Positions 23,974 to 32,919 of a stretch of 47,729 nucleotides of DNA are shown here, piece by piece (the first letter of the stretch is position 1; the number at the start of each line of letters is the position of its first letter). The DNA is taken from assembly GCA_903868125.1 (NCBI GenBank), contig CAIPUE010000024.1:1-47729 (forward strand), written 5' to 3'. The stretch comes from an uncultured bacterium (lineage in GTDB: Bacteria > Cyanobacteriota > Vampirovibrionia > Gastranaerophilales > Gastranaerophilaceae). Under the pieces are notes generated by a model. That model had not been told where the DNA came from. It made no database searches and saw only the letters and a program-made list of their open reading frames with translations. The translations under genes were made by a program, and so were the position numbers.

Positions 23974-24645
23974 GTGAAGTATATTGAATTTGAGGTTAAT
24001 ACAGGCGAAAAAAACATGCAAATCGACAGTGATTTGCTGGATTTTGCTATAAAAAATAAAATTCAAGAACCGATATTAAGGTTCTATGGCTGGTCTCCTG
24101 CGTGCGTTTCGTTGGGACGAAATCAAAACGATGAATTTTTAGATAAGACATTTTTAAACTCAAAAAACATTGATATTGTAAGGCGTTTAACCGGTGGTAG
24201 AGCTATTCTTCATGATAAAGAACTGACATATTGCTATGTTTGTTCTACTTCAAGCCTAAAAGACGGTGAAAACGTTGTTAAGTCTTACAAAGAAATTTCT
24301 CAATTTCTGATTGACGGGTTTGAGCGGTTGGGTATAAAACTTGAATTCCCCAATAATAAAAAACCTCACACGAAATTTGATTATTGTATGTCAATATCGA
24401 CTGGTGCTGATTTATGTTTTGAGGGGAAAAAATTCATCGGCTCGGCACAGTTTCGCAAGGAGGGCTACATATTGCAACACGGGTCGATACTGATTGATTA
24501 TGATAAGGATTTAATCGAACGGCTTTTCGGCGAAAACGTGGACGAAAGCACGCTGACCTGTTTGAAGCATATCAATCGAGAGCTTGGTTTTTATAGTCTT
24601 TACTTCTTTACTCCACAAATATATTTTCCTGACGGAACAGTGTAA
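23974..24645 (+). CDS. Lipoate-protein ligase A family protein
   Basis: The 223-residue protein is of the biotin/lipoate ligase fold. The N-terminal NTGEKNMQIDSDLL matches the NMAIDEALL block of LplA, RRLTGGRAILHDKELTYCYV contains the RRxxGGGxVxHD signature, and GKKFIGSAQFRKEGYILQHGSIL holds the acyl-binding Lys. GTG 23974 is chosen from alignment of that N-terminus. A TATAAT at 23962-23967 sits just before it with no Shine-Dalgarno. The C-terminus is short and overlaps the convergent gene by 46 bp. Confidence 0.85.
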   Translation: MKYIEFEVNTGEKNMQIDSDLLDFAIKNKIQEPILRFYGWSPACVSLGRNQNDEFLDKTFLNSKNIDIVRRLTGGRAILHDKELTYCYVCSTSSLKDGENVVKSYKEISQFLIDGFERLGIKLEFPNNKKPHTKFDYCMSISTGADLCFEGKKFIGSAQFRKEGYILQHGSILIDYDKDLIERLFGENVDESTLTCLKHINRELGFYSLYFFTPQIYFPDGTV

Positions 24646-26144
24646 TAAGTAACGGGACCCTTGAAAGAAGGAGTTGTAACTTCGCTTATTCCAAAATTAC
24701 TTTTATTTAAATCATGCTTTTGGGCGATGTCAACTAAGCCTTGCACCAAAGTTTGGCAGGCAGAAGGAGTCTCGTGCTGATCATAAGCTAGTCTAAAGAC
24801 CATTACATCATCTTCCTCATCATACCAATTTCTACTTGTATCAAAGCTACTGAAAACGGCACTTGCAACAGCTTGTTTAGTGGTTGCCTCATTAATAGTG
24901 GATATTAATTGATTTGCCCAGTCGTAAATGTGACCTTTATCACTGGAATCCACATGTGGACTACGACCGCTACGATTGTTATATGCCGTATTTGCTTTCG
25001 TTTTTACGTTATCTAACAGCGCAATACAATCATCGATTAACTCCTGTACTGTGTAAACAGGACCAGGAGTAGTAGTGATAGGAGTAGTAGTGATAGGAGT
25101 AGTAGTGATAGGAGTAGTAGTGACAGGAGTAGTATCAGGAGTAGTAGTATCAGGAGTAGTAGTAGCAGGAGTAGTAGTATCAGGAGTAGTAGTATCAGGA
25201 GTAGTAGTATCAGGAGTAGTAGTATCAGGAGTACCAGTACCAGTTATCAGAGTGGTCAGAGAATCACCTACACTATCTACAAAGGTACCAATGACACTAG
25301 TAGTATCAGCAACAACAGGATCAGGAGGAGTGCCAGTTACCAGAGCGGTCAGCGAACTGCCTACGCTAGCTACAGTAGTTGTAACCGCGGTTACAAAAGT
25401 CCCAATGCCACCTCCGCCTCCTGAAGAACCAGTGGTGCTTACAAAATTGTTTAACATTCTTACCAAGGAAGACCCGCTTGTAATATGAGATTGGAACTTA
25501 TTTGTCATGTCTTTTATAAAGCTATATTTTTCATTTTTACTCAATGTACTTCTGCCGCTACTATCTTTGGGAACATCAGAACTACTGATAGCACTGCCTA
25601 ATGTCGTATTAAGAGGCAAGTCTACTGTTGCTGAAACACTTGCACCGCTTGAGTCGACTTTTTTCATAGTAAGAACAGAAGGATCGCTTGGATTAATTAA
25701 ATAAGCATATCCGCCTATTCCGTCTTCATTACAGAATTTATCGGAATCGTTTTTCATATAAACACAGATGTCTCCTCGACCCACGATTGCTTCAATTGCC
25801 AAACTCAAGTATTCTATAGTATTTGCATTGGCGTTCGTGTCGTTAAACGGAGATTCTATTAATGTCAATGCAAGGTTGTTTGCCTTTTTTCTTAATCTTG
25901 CTAATCCTTGCTCACCCATTATCTGCACGTTTATTTGAGAACTGGAATAATCTTTGTTAAAAGCTGAAAATGCTGTTTTTACATCATTGTTTTTGAATAT
26001 ATTACTTAAATTAGTATTAACAATCATGTTTTTCAAATTATTGTTAAACAAGCCCAAGATTACAAATAATACCGCTACAGCCAGTGCTACACCAATTGCC
26101 ACTTCCATGGTAACACCTGCCGAATGTCTTTTTCTATTAATCAT
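24600..26144 (-). CDS. Pilin-like surface protein with TTTP-repeat linker
   Basis: A short basic leader (MINRKRHSAGVTMEV) and one hydrophobic helix (about residues 13-33) resemble class III/TadE or type IV pilin-like anchors. A 200-residue globular part follows, then two similar blocks (GTFVTAVTTTVASVGSSLT and GTFVDSVGDSLT), about 70 residues of repeated TTTP, and a C-terminal domain of about 130 residues. AGGAG lies 8 nt before the ATG. It is probably cell-surface exposed; export and exact class are inferred. Confidence 0.65.
   Translation of the reverse strand: MINRKRHSAGVTMEVAIGVALAVAVLFVILGLFNNNLKNMIVNTNLSNIFKNNDVKTAFSAFNKDYSSSQINVQIMGEQGLARLRKKANNLALTLIESPFNDTNANANTIEYLSLAIEAIVGRGDICVYMKNDSDKFCNEDGIGGYAYLINPSDPSVLTMKKVDSSGASVSATVDLPLNTTLGSAISSSDVPKDSSGRSTLSKNEKYSFIKDMTNKFQSHITSGSSLVRMLNNFVSTTGSSGGGGGIGTFVTAVTTTVASVGSSLTALVTGTPPDPVVADTTSVIGTFVDSVGDSLTTLITGTGTPDTTTPDTTTPDTTTPDTTTPATTTPDTTTPDTTPVTTTPITTTPITTTPITTTPGPVYTVQELIDDCIALLDNVKTKANTAYNNRSGRSPHVDSSDKGHIYDWANQLISTINEATTKQAVASAVFSSFDTSRNWYDEEDDVMVFRLAYDQHETPSACQTLVQGLVDIAQKHDLNKSNFGISEVTTPSFKGPVTYYTVPSGKYICGVKK
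25066..25231. repeat. 15-bp minisatellite coding for the TTTP linker
   Basis: About eleven tandem units of the form GGAGTAGTAGTxxxA (mostly 15 bp, one 12 bp) run through the pilin-like gene. Every unit is a multiple of three, so gain or loss of units changes linker length without breaking the frame. Confidence 0.9.
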
Positions 26145-26353
26145 GCCAAACTCCTATTTCTAATTCCAATTTATATTCTTATTCCACATTTTAAAAGCTT
26201 TTAACCAAAATTATTAATAAATATTACATATTTTAGATGATTTTACCACAAACATTATAAAACTTGGGGATGTAGAAAAATTAGAAAATTGTAAATTTTT
26301 GAATTTTCCTGCGTCTGTCTTATTTGTGATAAAATTATTCAGAGGAGTTTTAA

Positions 26354-27280
26354 ATGTTATTTGATGAAAAATTTAACGATATAAAAAGTATAATCAAAGA
26401 GGATTTGGACTATCTTGAACAAGGGTTAAAAAAACTGTTTACTAACAAAAACCCTTTGGATAAAGATTTATCGGCATTTTTGACGGCTCCTGCAAAGAGA
26501 TTACGCCCGCTGCTAGGTGCTTTGTTCTTAAGATGCGTGTTCGGAGAAATAAACTCAAAACAGCACGATATTTTGCTTTCGATTGAACTTATTCATAATG
26601 CGACCTTAATTCACGATGATGTTATTGATAAAGCTAAAAAACGAAGAACGCAAGAAACCTTGAATGTGAAATTTGATGATAATTTGGCAGTGGTCGCAGG
26701 AGATTATATACTTTCTGTTGCCATGGAGAAAATTATTGATATAGGCTCAGTTGAGGTCATTAAACTCTGTACTTCTGCACTTAAATCAACTTGCTTAGGC
26801 GAAATTAATCAATATTTCAGCAAATTTAAAATAACTTCAATTGATGAATATATTCAAAAATCAAAAGAAAAAACAGCTCTCTTGTTTGAAATAAGCGTCT
26901 TAAGCGGGCTTTTTTTAAATGAAAGGCCTATTGATAACAATTTAAAACAAATAGCAACCGAATTTTCTCAAAATTTCGGAATAGCTTTCCAAATCAGAGA
27001 TGATTTGAAAAATGTACTAAGCCTTGACAAGCTTTCAAGCCATGATGTAAGTTCTGGGATTTATACTGCACCGGTGATATTTGCATATCAAGAAAATGAA
27101 AATATTTTGCACGAAGCAAATATAATAGAAATAATAAAAACTACCAATGGGATTGCAAAAACAAAAGATTTGATGGACAATTATTTTGATAGAGCTATTT
27201 TAGCAATAAAAAAATTAGAGGGTAATATTTATAAAAAAGCAATATTAGAATTGATAGAGTTATTAAAAATAAGTGTATAG
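26354..27280 (+). CDS. Long-chain polyprenyl diphosphate synthase
   Basis: The 308-residue trans-prenyltransferase has KRLRPLLGALF, the first Asp-rich motif HDDVIDKAKKRR and a second motif altered to QIRDDLKN. The small residues before the first motif (ELIHNATLIHDDV) are typical of IspB/SdsA-type long-chain enzymes that make quinone side chains. The second motif lacks the usual third Asp, so activity may be reduced. GAGGAG precedes the ATG; lepB follows after 9 bp. Confidence 0.87.
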   Translation: MLFDEKFNDIKSIIKEDLDYLEQGLKKLFTNKNPLDKDLSAFLTAPAKRLRPLLGALFLRCVFGEINSKQHDILLSIELIHNATLIHDDVIDKAKKRRTQETLNVKFDDNLAVVAGDYILSVAMEKIIDIGSVEVIKLCTSALKSTCLGEINQYFSKFKITSIDEYIQKSKEKTALLFEISVLSGLFLNERPIDNNLKQIATEFSQNFGIAFQIRDDLKNVLSLDKLSSHDVSSGIYTAPVIFAYQENENILHEANIIEIIKTTNGIAKTKDLMDNYFDRAILAIKKLEGNIYKKAILELIELLKISV

Positions 27281-27289
27281 AAGAGAAAA

Positions 27290-27910
27290 ATGCAAATAGA
27301 AGAAATAAAAGCAAAAATAAAAGCGGGTATTAAAGAAGCGTTAGAAACAGCCGTATTTGTAATCATTATGGTAATATTGATAAGATTTTTTGTCGGCGAA
27401 ATCCGTTGGATTCCTTCAGGTTCAATGAAACCTACCTTAATAGAGGGGGATAGAATATTTGTTGAACGAGTATCAAGATTTTTTGAAACTCCAAAACGCG
27501 GCGATGTTATGGTTTTTTACCCGCCGTTTGAACCGCTTGCTCAAAATCCGTTAGCAATATTTGAACGTTTGACGGGCTTCTTTTGTAAGGATATAGCTTA
27601 CATTAAGCGTGTAATAGGACTACCTGGCGACAAAATATTAATAAAACCTGATTTTGACGGTAAATACGCCGTTTATGTTAACGGAAAAAGACTTGAAGAA
27701 AAATATATTTTAGATGATTATGATTACATACCATGCTCAGAAAAAATGTATTGCGGACCTCTTACCGTCCCGACAAATAATTATTTTATGCTCGGCGATA
27801 ACCGTGGGAATTCTCAAGATAGTCGTTTTTGGGGGTTTTTGCCTAAAGAAAGATTTGTAGGACGTGCCGTATTCTTATTTTGGCCATTTACCAGAGTTAA
27901 TAAATTATAA
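27290..27910 (+). CDS. lepB: Signal peptidase I
   Basis: The 206-residue protein has one N-terminal membrane helix (about residues 18-37), the catalytic Ser in WIPSGSMKPTL, the catalytic Lys in YIKRVIGLPGD and the C-terminal block LGDNRGNSQDSRFWG. It removes signal peptides on the outer face of the membrane and would serve the many exported proteins in this window. It is probably co-transcribed with the upstream prenyl synthase. Confidence 0.96.
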   Translation: MQIEEIKAKIKAGIKEALETAVFVIIMVILIRFFVGEIRWIPSGSMKPTLIEGDRIFVERVSRFFETPKRGDVMVFYPPFEPLAQNPLAIFERLTGFFCKDIAYIKRVIGLPGDKILIKPDFDGKYAVYVNGKRLEEKYILDDYDYIPCSEKMYCGPLTVPTNNYFMLGDNRGNSQDSRFWGFLPKERFVGRAVFLFWPFTRVNKL

Positions 27911-27958
27911 TAGATTTTACTTGATATTTTATTTTGGTTATGTAAGAATAAAAAGGAT

Positions 27959-28050
27959 GGCAAGGTAGCTCACTCGGTGAGACTTGGCGAAACGAAGTCC
28001 AATTAACACCAGCTGAGCCCCAAATGAAAACTTAATATACAAATGATGAT
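27959..28050 (+). other. tRNA-Met 5'-end foldback element, copy 1
   Basis: This 92 bp unit begins with the first 14 nt of tRNA-Met (GGCAAGGTAGCTCA). It diverges into two hairpins (CTCAC/GTGAG and GACTT/AAGTC) and ends with CACCAGCTGAGC (28007-28018), the exact complement of the tRNA-Met D-arm. A leader-like tail follows. It is identical to copy 2 and in phase with the intact tRNA. Confidence 0.8.
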
Positions 28051-28142
28051 GGCAAGGTAGCTCACTCGGTGAGACTTGGCGAAACGAAGTCCAATTAACA
28101 CCAGCTGAGCCCCAAATGAAAACTTAATATACAAATGATGAT
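28051..28142 (+). other. tRNA-Met 5'-end foldback element, copy 2
   Basis: This is an exact second copy of the 92 bp unit. Its tail is the immediate leader of the functional tRNA, and its CACCAGCTGAGC (28099-28110) could pair with the real D-arm at 28152-28163. Confidence 0.8.
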
Positions 28143-28216
28143 GGCAAGGTAGCTCAGCTGGTGAGAGCGCACGGCTCATACCCGTGAGGTCGTCGGTTCG
28201 ATCCCGACTCTTGCTA
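28143..28216 (+). tRNA. tRNA-Met (CAT)
   Basis: The acceptor GGCAAGG pairs with TCTTGCT (G·U at both ends, as in Bacillus elongator tRNA-Met). The D-arm is GCTC/GAGC, the anticodon arm CACGG CTCATAC CCGTG and the T-arm GTCGG/CCGAC. CCA is not encoded and a run of seven T follows. CAU could also be read as lysidine-type Ile, but the body resembles elongator Met. Confidence 0.93.
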
Positions 28217-28386
28217 TTTTTTTGTGTCTATTTATCATGTATTGTATCGGGATTCGAACCAGTATGTTTTTCCCGTAGGTCAAAACATACGCGGTTAATC
28301 GACATGCCGATATCCTGCCTCGTAAGGCTCGTGCCACTCGCCTACGATGCAAGAGATCCCGACTCTTGCTATTTTTTGTGTCTATT
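28217..28386 (+). other. tRNA-Met 3'-end foldback element
   Basis: After the tRNA trailer comes an inverted T-arm (CGGGATTCGAACC, 28248-28260), then a structured insert with TATGTTTT/AAAACATA and GCCT/AGGC hairpins. A second copy of the tRNA 3' end plus trailer follows (28355-28386, matching 28200-28232 apart from one T). The insert read on the minus strand has faint tRNA-like features but no good anticodon arm. Confidence 0.7.
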
Positions 28387-28497
28387 CGATTTTTTCGTGT
28401 GTAAATTGTGGGTAATTTCTCATTTAAACAAAATACCGCCTGTATGAACCAATAACTTCTACAGGTCTATTTTCATGAGACTAAATCTTTAGTATTT

Positions 28498-30195
28498 TTA
28501 ATTAAACACTTTTTTATAATTCGAATAATTAAAAATTAAGATTGATTTTTTAAGATCATCCCCACCAACAATTAAAACAGAATCATTTTCTAGCAATATT
28601 GAATTTGTTGTTAATCTTTGAGGGGCTATTTCAGCAATTAATTCAAATATTTTTGTTTCAGGATTATACAATTCAAGACAGGTTTTGCCTTTGCCATATC
28701 CTTCAGGTCCTACTATGAATACTTTTCCATCTGATAATAAAACTGAAGAATCGCCTTCTGACCTTATTGCGTTTTTAGTATCTGGCAATTGTTCAACTAT
28801 TCCAGATATAGGGTCAATCAATTCTGCTTTTGCATTTCCGCCGATTGCAAGTACTTTCCCATCTTTTAAAAGCGTCAAACGAGGTGTTTTTTGCATATCA
28901 TTGTGCATTTTACCAATAACACTAAACGTTTTCTTCTGCGGGTCATATATTTCTATATTTTTCGTATCAACTATTTCGGTTGTTGCTTTTTCCCCACCAA
29001 CTATTAAGACCTTTCCAGATTGTAATAAAAGGGCTGAATGATTAAATCTAGGGAAGTTCATTTTTCCAACATCAATAGACTTTTTTGTATTTGGGTTATA
29101 GACTTCTGCTTGTGCAGTTCTTTCTTCATATTCTCCTGCTTGCTTGCTTTCTGGAGTGAATAGTCCTGTTCGTCCACCTGCCAAAAGAATAGAACCATCT
29201 TTTAAAAGTGTAGCTGTATGCCAAGACCTATGATGATTTAATTTTCCAGCAGGATTAATTTCTTTATTTTCTAAATTTATAAAAAAGGTCTCTTTACTAT
29301 AATCTTTATGTGCCATACCACCAGCTATTAATATTAATTTTTTCGAGAGTACAGTCAGTGATTCATAATCTTTATTGTAACTGAAAGGTATTGAAAGTTT
29401 TTCCGCTTTTTTAGTTTCAATATCGAACAACTCTAGCCTAGAGGGACGATCTGTGTATAGAACTTTATTATCTAAGACTAAAAAAGCTTTTCCTTTATAA
29501 TAGTTTGAATTTAAATTTCCGTATTCTTGAATAATCTTTGCATCTGCAAACTTTTTGGTTTGTTCTTGTTCTTTTTTTAAGGTTTCAACTCCATCAATTA
29601 AAGATTTCGAAATAGACTCTTTAATTGATGGCCATTTTGATTCTTCAACAATCCCAGCGTCAGCCCCTTTTATAAAATTATTTATTCCATGAGCACAAAT
29701 CCACTTTGGAGAAGTCTTTGCCGGATGTTTCTTTTCAAAGTCAATAACTTTTGGTGTATAAGTAATTAGTATATCTTGATTTGAAGCTATATATTGTGCC
29801 GTTTTAGGTGCAATCATGGCAATAAAAGAAATTCCAGAACATGATGAGGTATCTTTGCATCTTGCAGCATCATAGTATGTACGATATTTACCTAGCAAAA
29901 ATAGGAATGAAGCATCATTTTTATTGTTATAAAATATACTCTCTGCAAAAACAATTAAATATAGTGGTTCAAGATTCGGTTCATTTTTAATAATCCAATC
30001 ACCAAGATTTTGTTTTGATTCATTAGGTACAGTTTTTATCATTTTTAGTGCTTCTGTCGTTTGCCCATGTTTAATCAGAGAAGCTACCTGCTTGACATAT
30101 TTATCATTTTTATTTGATGCAAAACATACAGTAATTGTGGTAAAAGCTATTACTATACTGACTAAGAGACAAATGTAATATTTATTATTTTTCAT
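28498..30195 (-). CDS. Exported Kelch-repeat protein
   Basis: In this 565-residue protein a signal peptide (about residues 1-26, ending VCFAS) precedes a helical region to about 200. At least five Kelch-type blades follow with LLKDGSILLAGG, LLQSGKVLIVGGE, LLKDGKVLAIGGN, LSDGKVFIVG and ENDSVLIVGGD, forming a β-propeller. Such propellers bind protein or sugar partners. AAGGAG precedes the ATG. It is followed upstream by a TPR protein on the same strand, and both lie between two copies of a tRNA-derived repeat. Confidence 0.85.
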   Translation of the reverse strand: MKNNKYYICLLVSIVIAFTTITVCFASNKNDKYVKQVASLIKHGQTTEALKMIKTVPNESKQNLGDWIIKNEPNLEPLYLIVFAESIFYNNKNDASFLFLLGKYRTYYDAARCKDTSSCSGISFIAMIAPKTAQYIASNQDILITYTPKVIDFEKKHPAKTSPKWICAHGINNFIKGADAGIVEESKWPSIKESISKSLIDGVETLKKEQEQTKKFADAKIIQEYGNLNSNYYKGKAFLVLDNKVLYTDRPSRLELFDIETKKAEKLSIPFSYNKDYESLTVLSKKLILIAGGMAHKDYSKETFFINLENKEINPAGKLNHHRSWHTATLLKDGSILLAGGRTGLFTPESKQAGEYEERTAQAEVYNPNTKKSIDVGKMNFPRFNHSALLLQSGKVLIVGGEKATTEIVDTKNIEIYDPQKKTFSVIGKMHNDMQKTPRLTLLKDGKVLAIGGNAKAELIDPISGIVEQLPDTKNAIRSEGDSSVLLSDGKVFIVGPEGYGKGKTCLELYNPETKIFELIAEIAPQRLTTNSILLENDSVLIVGGDDLKKSILIFNYSNYKKVFN

Positions 30196-30227
30196 ACTAT
30201 AACTCCTTAATTAATAAAATTGTTCAA

Positions 30228-31703
30228 TTAAAACAAATAATTTGATAAAACTTGAAGATTTTTGGCTTCATAAGGCGTCTTAAGATCTTTACTGCTGTTA
30301 TTAATTAAAAGCAGTTTTTTTGCTTGCTTAATGTCGGCTTCATAACCAATCTTGTCCCCGCAGGATAATCTGCAAAGTCCTCGATTATAATATGCACTTG
30401 CACTCTTTGGATCTACTTCTATAGCTTTTGAAAAATCCGAAAGAGCATTTTTGTAATTTTTTAACATTCTATTGCTAAAGCCTCTGTCAATGTACGCATT
30501 TGTATATTTAGAGTTTAATTTTATCGCATAATTAAAATATTCGATGGCTCCACTATAATCACCAAGTTTGTTTTTACAGTTTCCAATATTGACGTAGCTA
30601 TAAACGCTTTTAAATCCCAAATTAATTGATTTTTTATGGTCTTCAATTGCGGACTTATAGTCGCCCATTTCGTATTTTGATATCCCTCTATTATAATATG
30701 CATCAGCATTATTCGGATTTAACGCTATATATTTGGACAAATCATTAATTGCATTTTTAAAATCTAATAAATTTGCATATGCAGTTCCACGATTGTAATA
30801 AGCATTGGCATTATTTGAATCTAATTCTATAATTTTTGTTATGTCTTCAACTGCACCTTTAGCATCTTTTAATTGAAATTTGCAATATGCTCTATAAGAA
30901 TATGAATCTAGGTCATTAGGATTTAGCTCAATAGCTTTGGTAAAATCAGCAATAGCATTCTTGTAGTCTTTAAATTCAAATTCAATCCGTCCTCGGTTCT
31001 TGTATGCAAAAATATCGTTTGGATTCAGCTCTAATGTTTTAGTAAAATCTGAAAAAGCTTTTTTGTAATTTTTTGATACTGCGTTGCACTCGCCTCTTTT
31101 GTAGAAAATTTCAGCATCATTTGAACCCAACTCTATTGCTTTATCAAGGTCTGCAATGGCTTCTTTATATTTATGCAAGCTAGAGTATGCATAACCTCTA
31201 TTATTATAGGCAATTTGATCACTAGGGTTTAATTCTAAAGCTTTTGTAGAATCATTTATTGCCCCCATATAATCGTTCATTTTTAATTTAATATTCCCTC
31301 TGTTACAGTATGCATCAGAGAACTTAGGATCTAAGTCAATTGCTTTTGAATAGTCAGAGAGTGCTCCTGAATTATCTTCAATCTTACTTTTTAATAATGC
31401 TCTATCATAATATAATCTTGCAAAATCAGGTTTAATCATTATGGCTAGAGAGAAATCAGCGATTGCACCATTGTAATCATTAAGCCTACCTTTTGCTTCA
31501 CCTCTACAGGCGTAAGCATGCATGTTTCGAGGGTCTTTAAGAATTGCATTTGTTAAATCATTAATAGAGCCTATATAATTACCTTTGGCAAATTTAGCCC
31601 CACCACTATTTATATAATATTGGGCAGTCATATCTGTGGCACTGCAAGGCGACACTCCCAAAAATATATGAAACAATAATAAAATGATTAAATACTTTTT
31701 CAT
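30228..31703 (-). CDS. Exported TPR-repeat protein
   Basis: A signal peptide (MKKYLIILLLFHIFLGVSPC) is followed by about a dozen 34-residue TPR units of the form AYxNRGxxKxxLxDYxxAIxDFxKAIELNP. It should be a periplasmic or lipid-anchored scaffold; the Cys near residue 20 may be a lipobox (VSPC). I start at ATG 31703 rather than further upstream because the signal peptide begins there and a TATAAT lies 6 nt before it. It is a likely operon partner of the Kelch gene 32 bp downstream. Confidence 0.88.
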   Translation of the reverse strand: MKKYLIILLLFHIFLGVSPCSATDMTAQYYINSGGAKFAKGNYIGSINDLTNAILKDPRNMHAYACRGEAKGRLNDYNGAIADFSLAIMIKPDFARLYYDRALLKSKIEDNSGALSDYSKAIDLDPKFSDAYCNRGNIKLKMNDYMGAINDSTKALELNPSDQIAYNNRGYAYSSLHKYKEAIADLDKAIELGSNDAEIFYKRGECNAVSKNYKKAFSDFTKTLELNPNDIFAYKNRGRIEFEFKDYKNAIADFTKAIELNPNDLDSYSYRAYCKFQLKDAKGAVEDITKIIELDSNNANAYYNRGTAYANLLDFKNAINDLSKYIALNPNNADAYYNRGISKYEMGDYKSAIEDHKKSINLGFKSVYSYVNIGNCKNKLGDYSGAIEYFNYAIKLNSKYTNAYIDRGFSNRMLKNYKNALSDFSKAIEVDPKSASAYYNRGLCRLSCGDKIGYEADIKQAKKLLLINNSSKDLKTPYEAKNLQVLSNYLF

Positions 31704-31709
31704 ACGGCA

Positions 31710-31715
31710 ATTATA
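31710..31715 (-). promoter_or_regulatory. -10 box at the TPR gene start (possible leaderless transcript)
   Basis: A perfect TATAAT on the minus strand lies 6 nt before ATG 31703, and no Shine-Dalgarno is present. The -35 region (TATCTA at 17 bp) is weak. Confidence 0.45.
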
Positions 31716-31815
31716 CATAAAAAAATTATTTATAGATATATTAGCCGTTGATTTAAAGTAACTGTCTCTTAACACGTTCTAAATGGACTAAAAATACTTG
31801 CTTGTGGGTTACTTA

Positions 31816-31892
31816 ATTTTTTTGTGCTTATTTATCATGTATTGTATCGGGATTCGAACCAGTATGTTTTTCCCGTAGGTTTGTGTCTATTC
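31816..31892 (+). repeat. Dispersed copy of the tRNA-Met 3' element
   Basis: Bases 31816-31880 match 28216-28280 with two mismatches, covering the tRNA trailer and inverted T-arm. The match then jumps directly to TTGTGTCTATTC, the trailer copy at the far end of the first element, so this is a deletion derivative. No tRNA is next to it. Confidence 0.85.
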
Positions 31893-32146
31893 TCATGGGT
31901 TGTGCTCGTATTCCTCGCATCTCCATTCGAAACGATAATTAATCGTTTCTATAATATTTTTTTATCTGAAAAATCTTTCATGTTTGTCTCCTTTTTCTCT
32001 TTATAGTCAATTGACTATATATCGGAAGAAAATTTTACAAAATAGCCAAAACGGTTAAATCTTGGATTCATCAAGTACTCTTTTGGGGCTAGATTTTTTT
32101 CGATATTTTGTGAAAGCTAACTATAATATATTTAAAGGAGAACATC

Positions 32147-32386
32147 ATGAAAATCATTCATTTTAGTGACATTCACATTGGTTATAAGGATAAAGAATAT
32201 TCCAATAAATATTCTGTTGCGGACGATAGATTTTCTTTAATTATCGATAATCTTCAAGTAAAACTGCAAGAATTGAACAAATTAGAGCCGAATGAATACG
32301 TCATTATTATAACCGGCGAGCGATATAGCCAAGATTTTGAAATGTTTTTGGAGCGAACTCTTGAAATTCACTATGGTTTTATTTAA
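32147..32386 (+). pseudogene. Truncated metallophosphoesterase (SbcD/calcineurin type)
   Basis: An AAAGGAGAA Shine-Dalgarno and the start MKIIHFSDIHIGYKD give the first metal motif (DxH). The frame reaches YVIIITGE, where GD is expected, and then loses similarity and stops at 79 residues. The remaining metal-binding motifs (GNH, GHxH) are absent. It cannot be an active enzyme and is probably a remnant of the element next to tmRNA. Confidence 0.7.
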
Positions 32387-32514
32387 TTTTTAAATTTTTA
32401 TCAATATAAATTTGCTTTATGTTACAAAACATTAAAAATTAGCTTTAATGATATGGTTTCAGGTCAATTTTTTCATTAAAAAAACCTTTATTTATATGAA
32501 GGTTGTGTAATTAT

Positions 32515-32859
32515 ATGTTGAAAGCCTATAAATTCAAAAGTTCCGTCGTCGGTGGAGAAATAGTTGCAAGAGGAATGAAAAGGACTACGGTTGCAGGTAT
32601 TGCAGTAATAGGACTTTTTGAGTTACCAAAAATTGTAAAAGAAATCATGAAGGGCGATAATTTCTTTGAGCATGTTGGAAACGGAGCAAAACAAGTTATA
32701 AATTCCGCAGGCAATGTTGCATTAACTACAGCAGGTATAGCAATCGGTGGAGCTCTCGGAGCAAAATATCTTGGAGCTACAGGCTCAATAGTTGGAATGG
32801 GAATAGGTGCAGTTGCAGGAAGTAAGCTATCTAATCAGTTACAAACAGCTACAGGTTAA
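32515..32859 (+). CDS. Small glycine-rich membrane-associated protein
   Basis: The 114-residue protein ends with a glycine-zipper region (TTAGIAIGGALGAKYLGATG, then GMGIGAVAGSKL) that could insert in or pack against a membrane. No family is recognised. The start is uncertain: ATG 32515 has only a distant AAGG, and an in-frame TTG at 32503 is possible. It lies in a region of gene fragments and may itself be incomplete. Confidence 0.5.
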   Translation: MLKAYKFKSSVVGGEIVARGMKRTTVAGIAVIGLFELPKIVKEIMKGDNFFEHVGNGAKQVINSAGNVALTTAGIAIGGALGAKYLGATGSIVGMGIGAVAGSKLSNQLQTATG

Positions 32860-32919
32860 TTCCTACTTCTTTTGCTTTTTTCTTTAGCATTTCAATGGCT
32901 TCATCTATAATAACCTTGA

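Noticed and set aside
25066-25231. CRISPR-like array
   Set aside because: The units are contiguous, in frame and without spacers; it is a coding minisatellite.
27959-28216. Three functional tRNA-Met genes in tandem
   Set aside because: Only the third copy has anticodon and T-arms; the first two stop matching after 14 nt.
28248-28350. A complete minus-strand tRNA in the insert after tRNA-Met
   Set aside because: A possible T-arm and variable arm can be drawn, but the acceptor has a mismatch and no 5-bp anticodon stem with a 7-nt loop is present.
32838-32915. A minus-strand coding remnant (AIEMLKKKAKEVGINL)
   Set aside because: It has no start and about 25 residues only, too short to assign even as a pseudogene, though it fits the decayed region.
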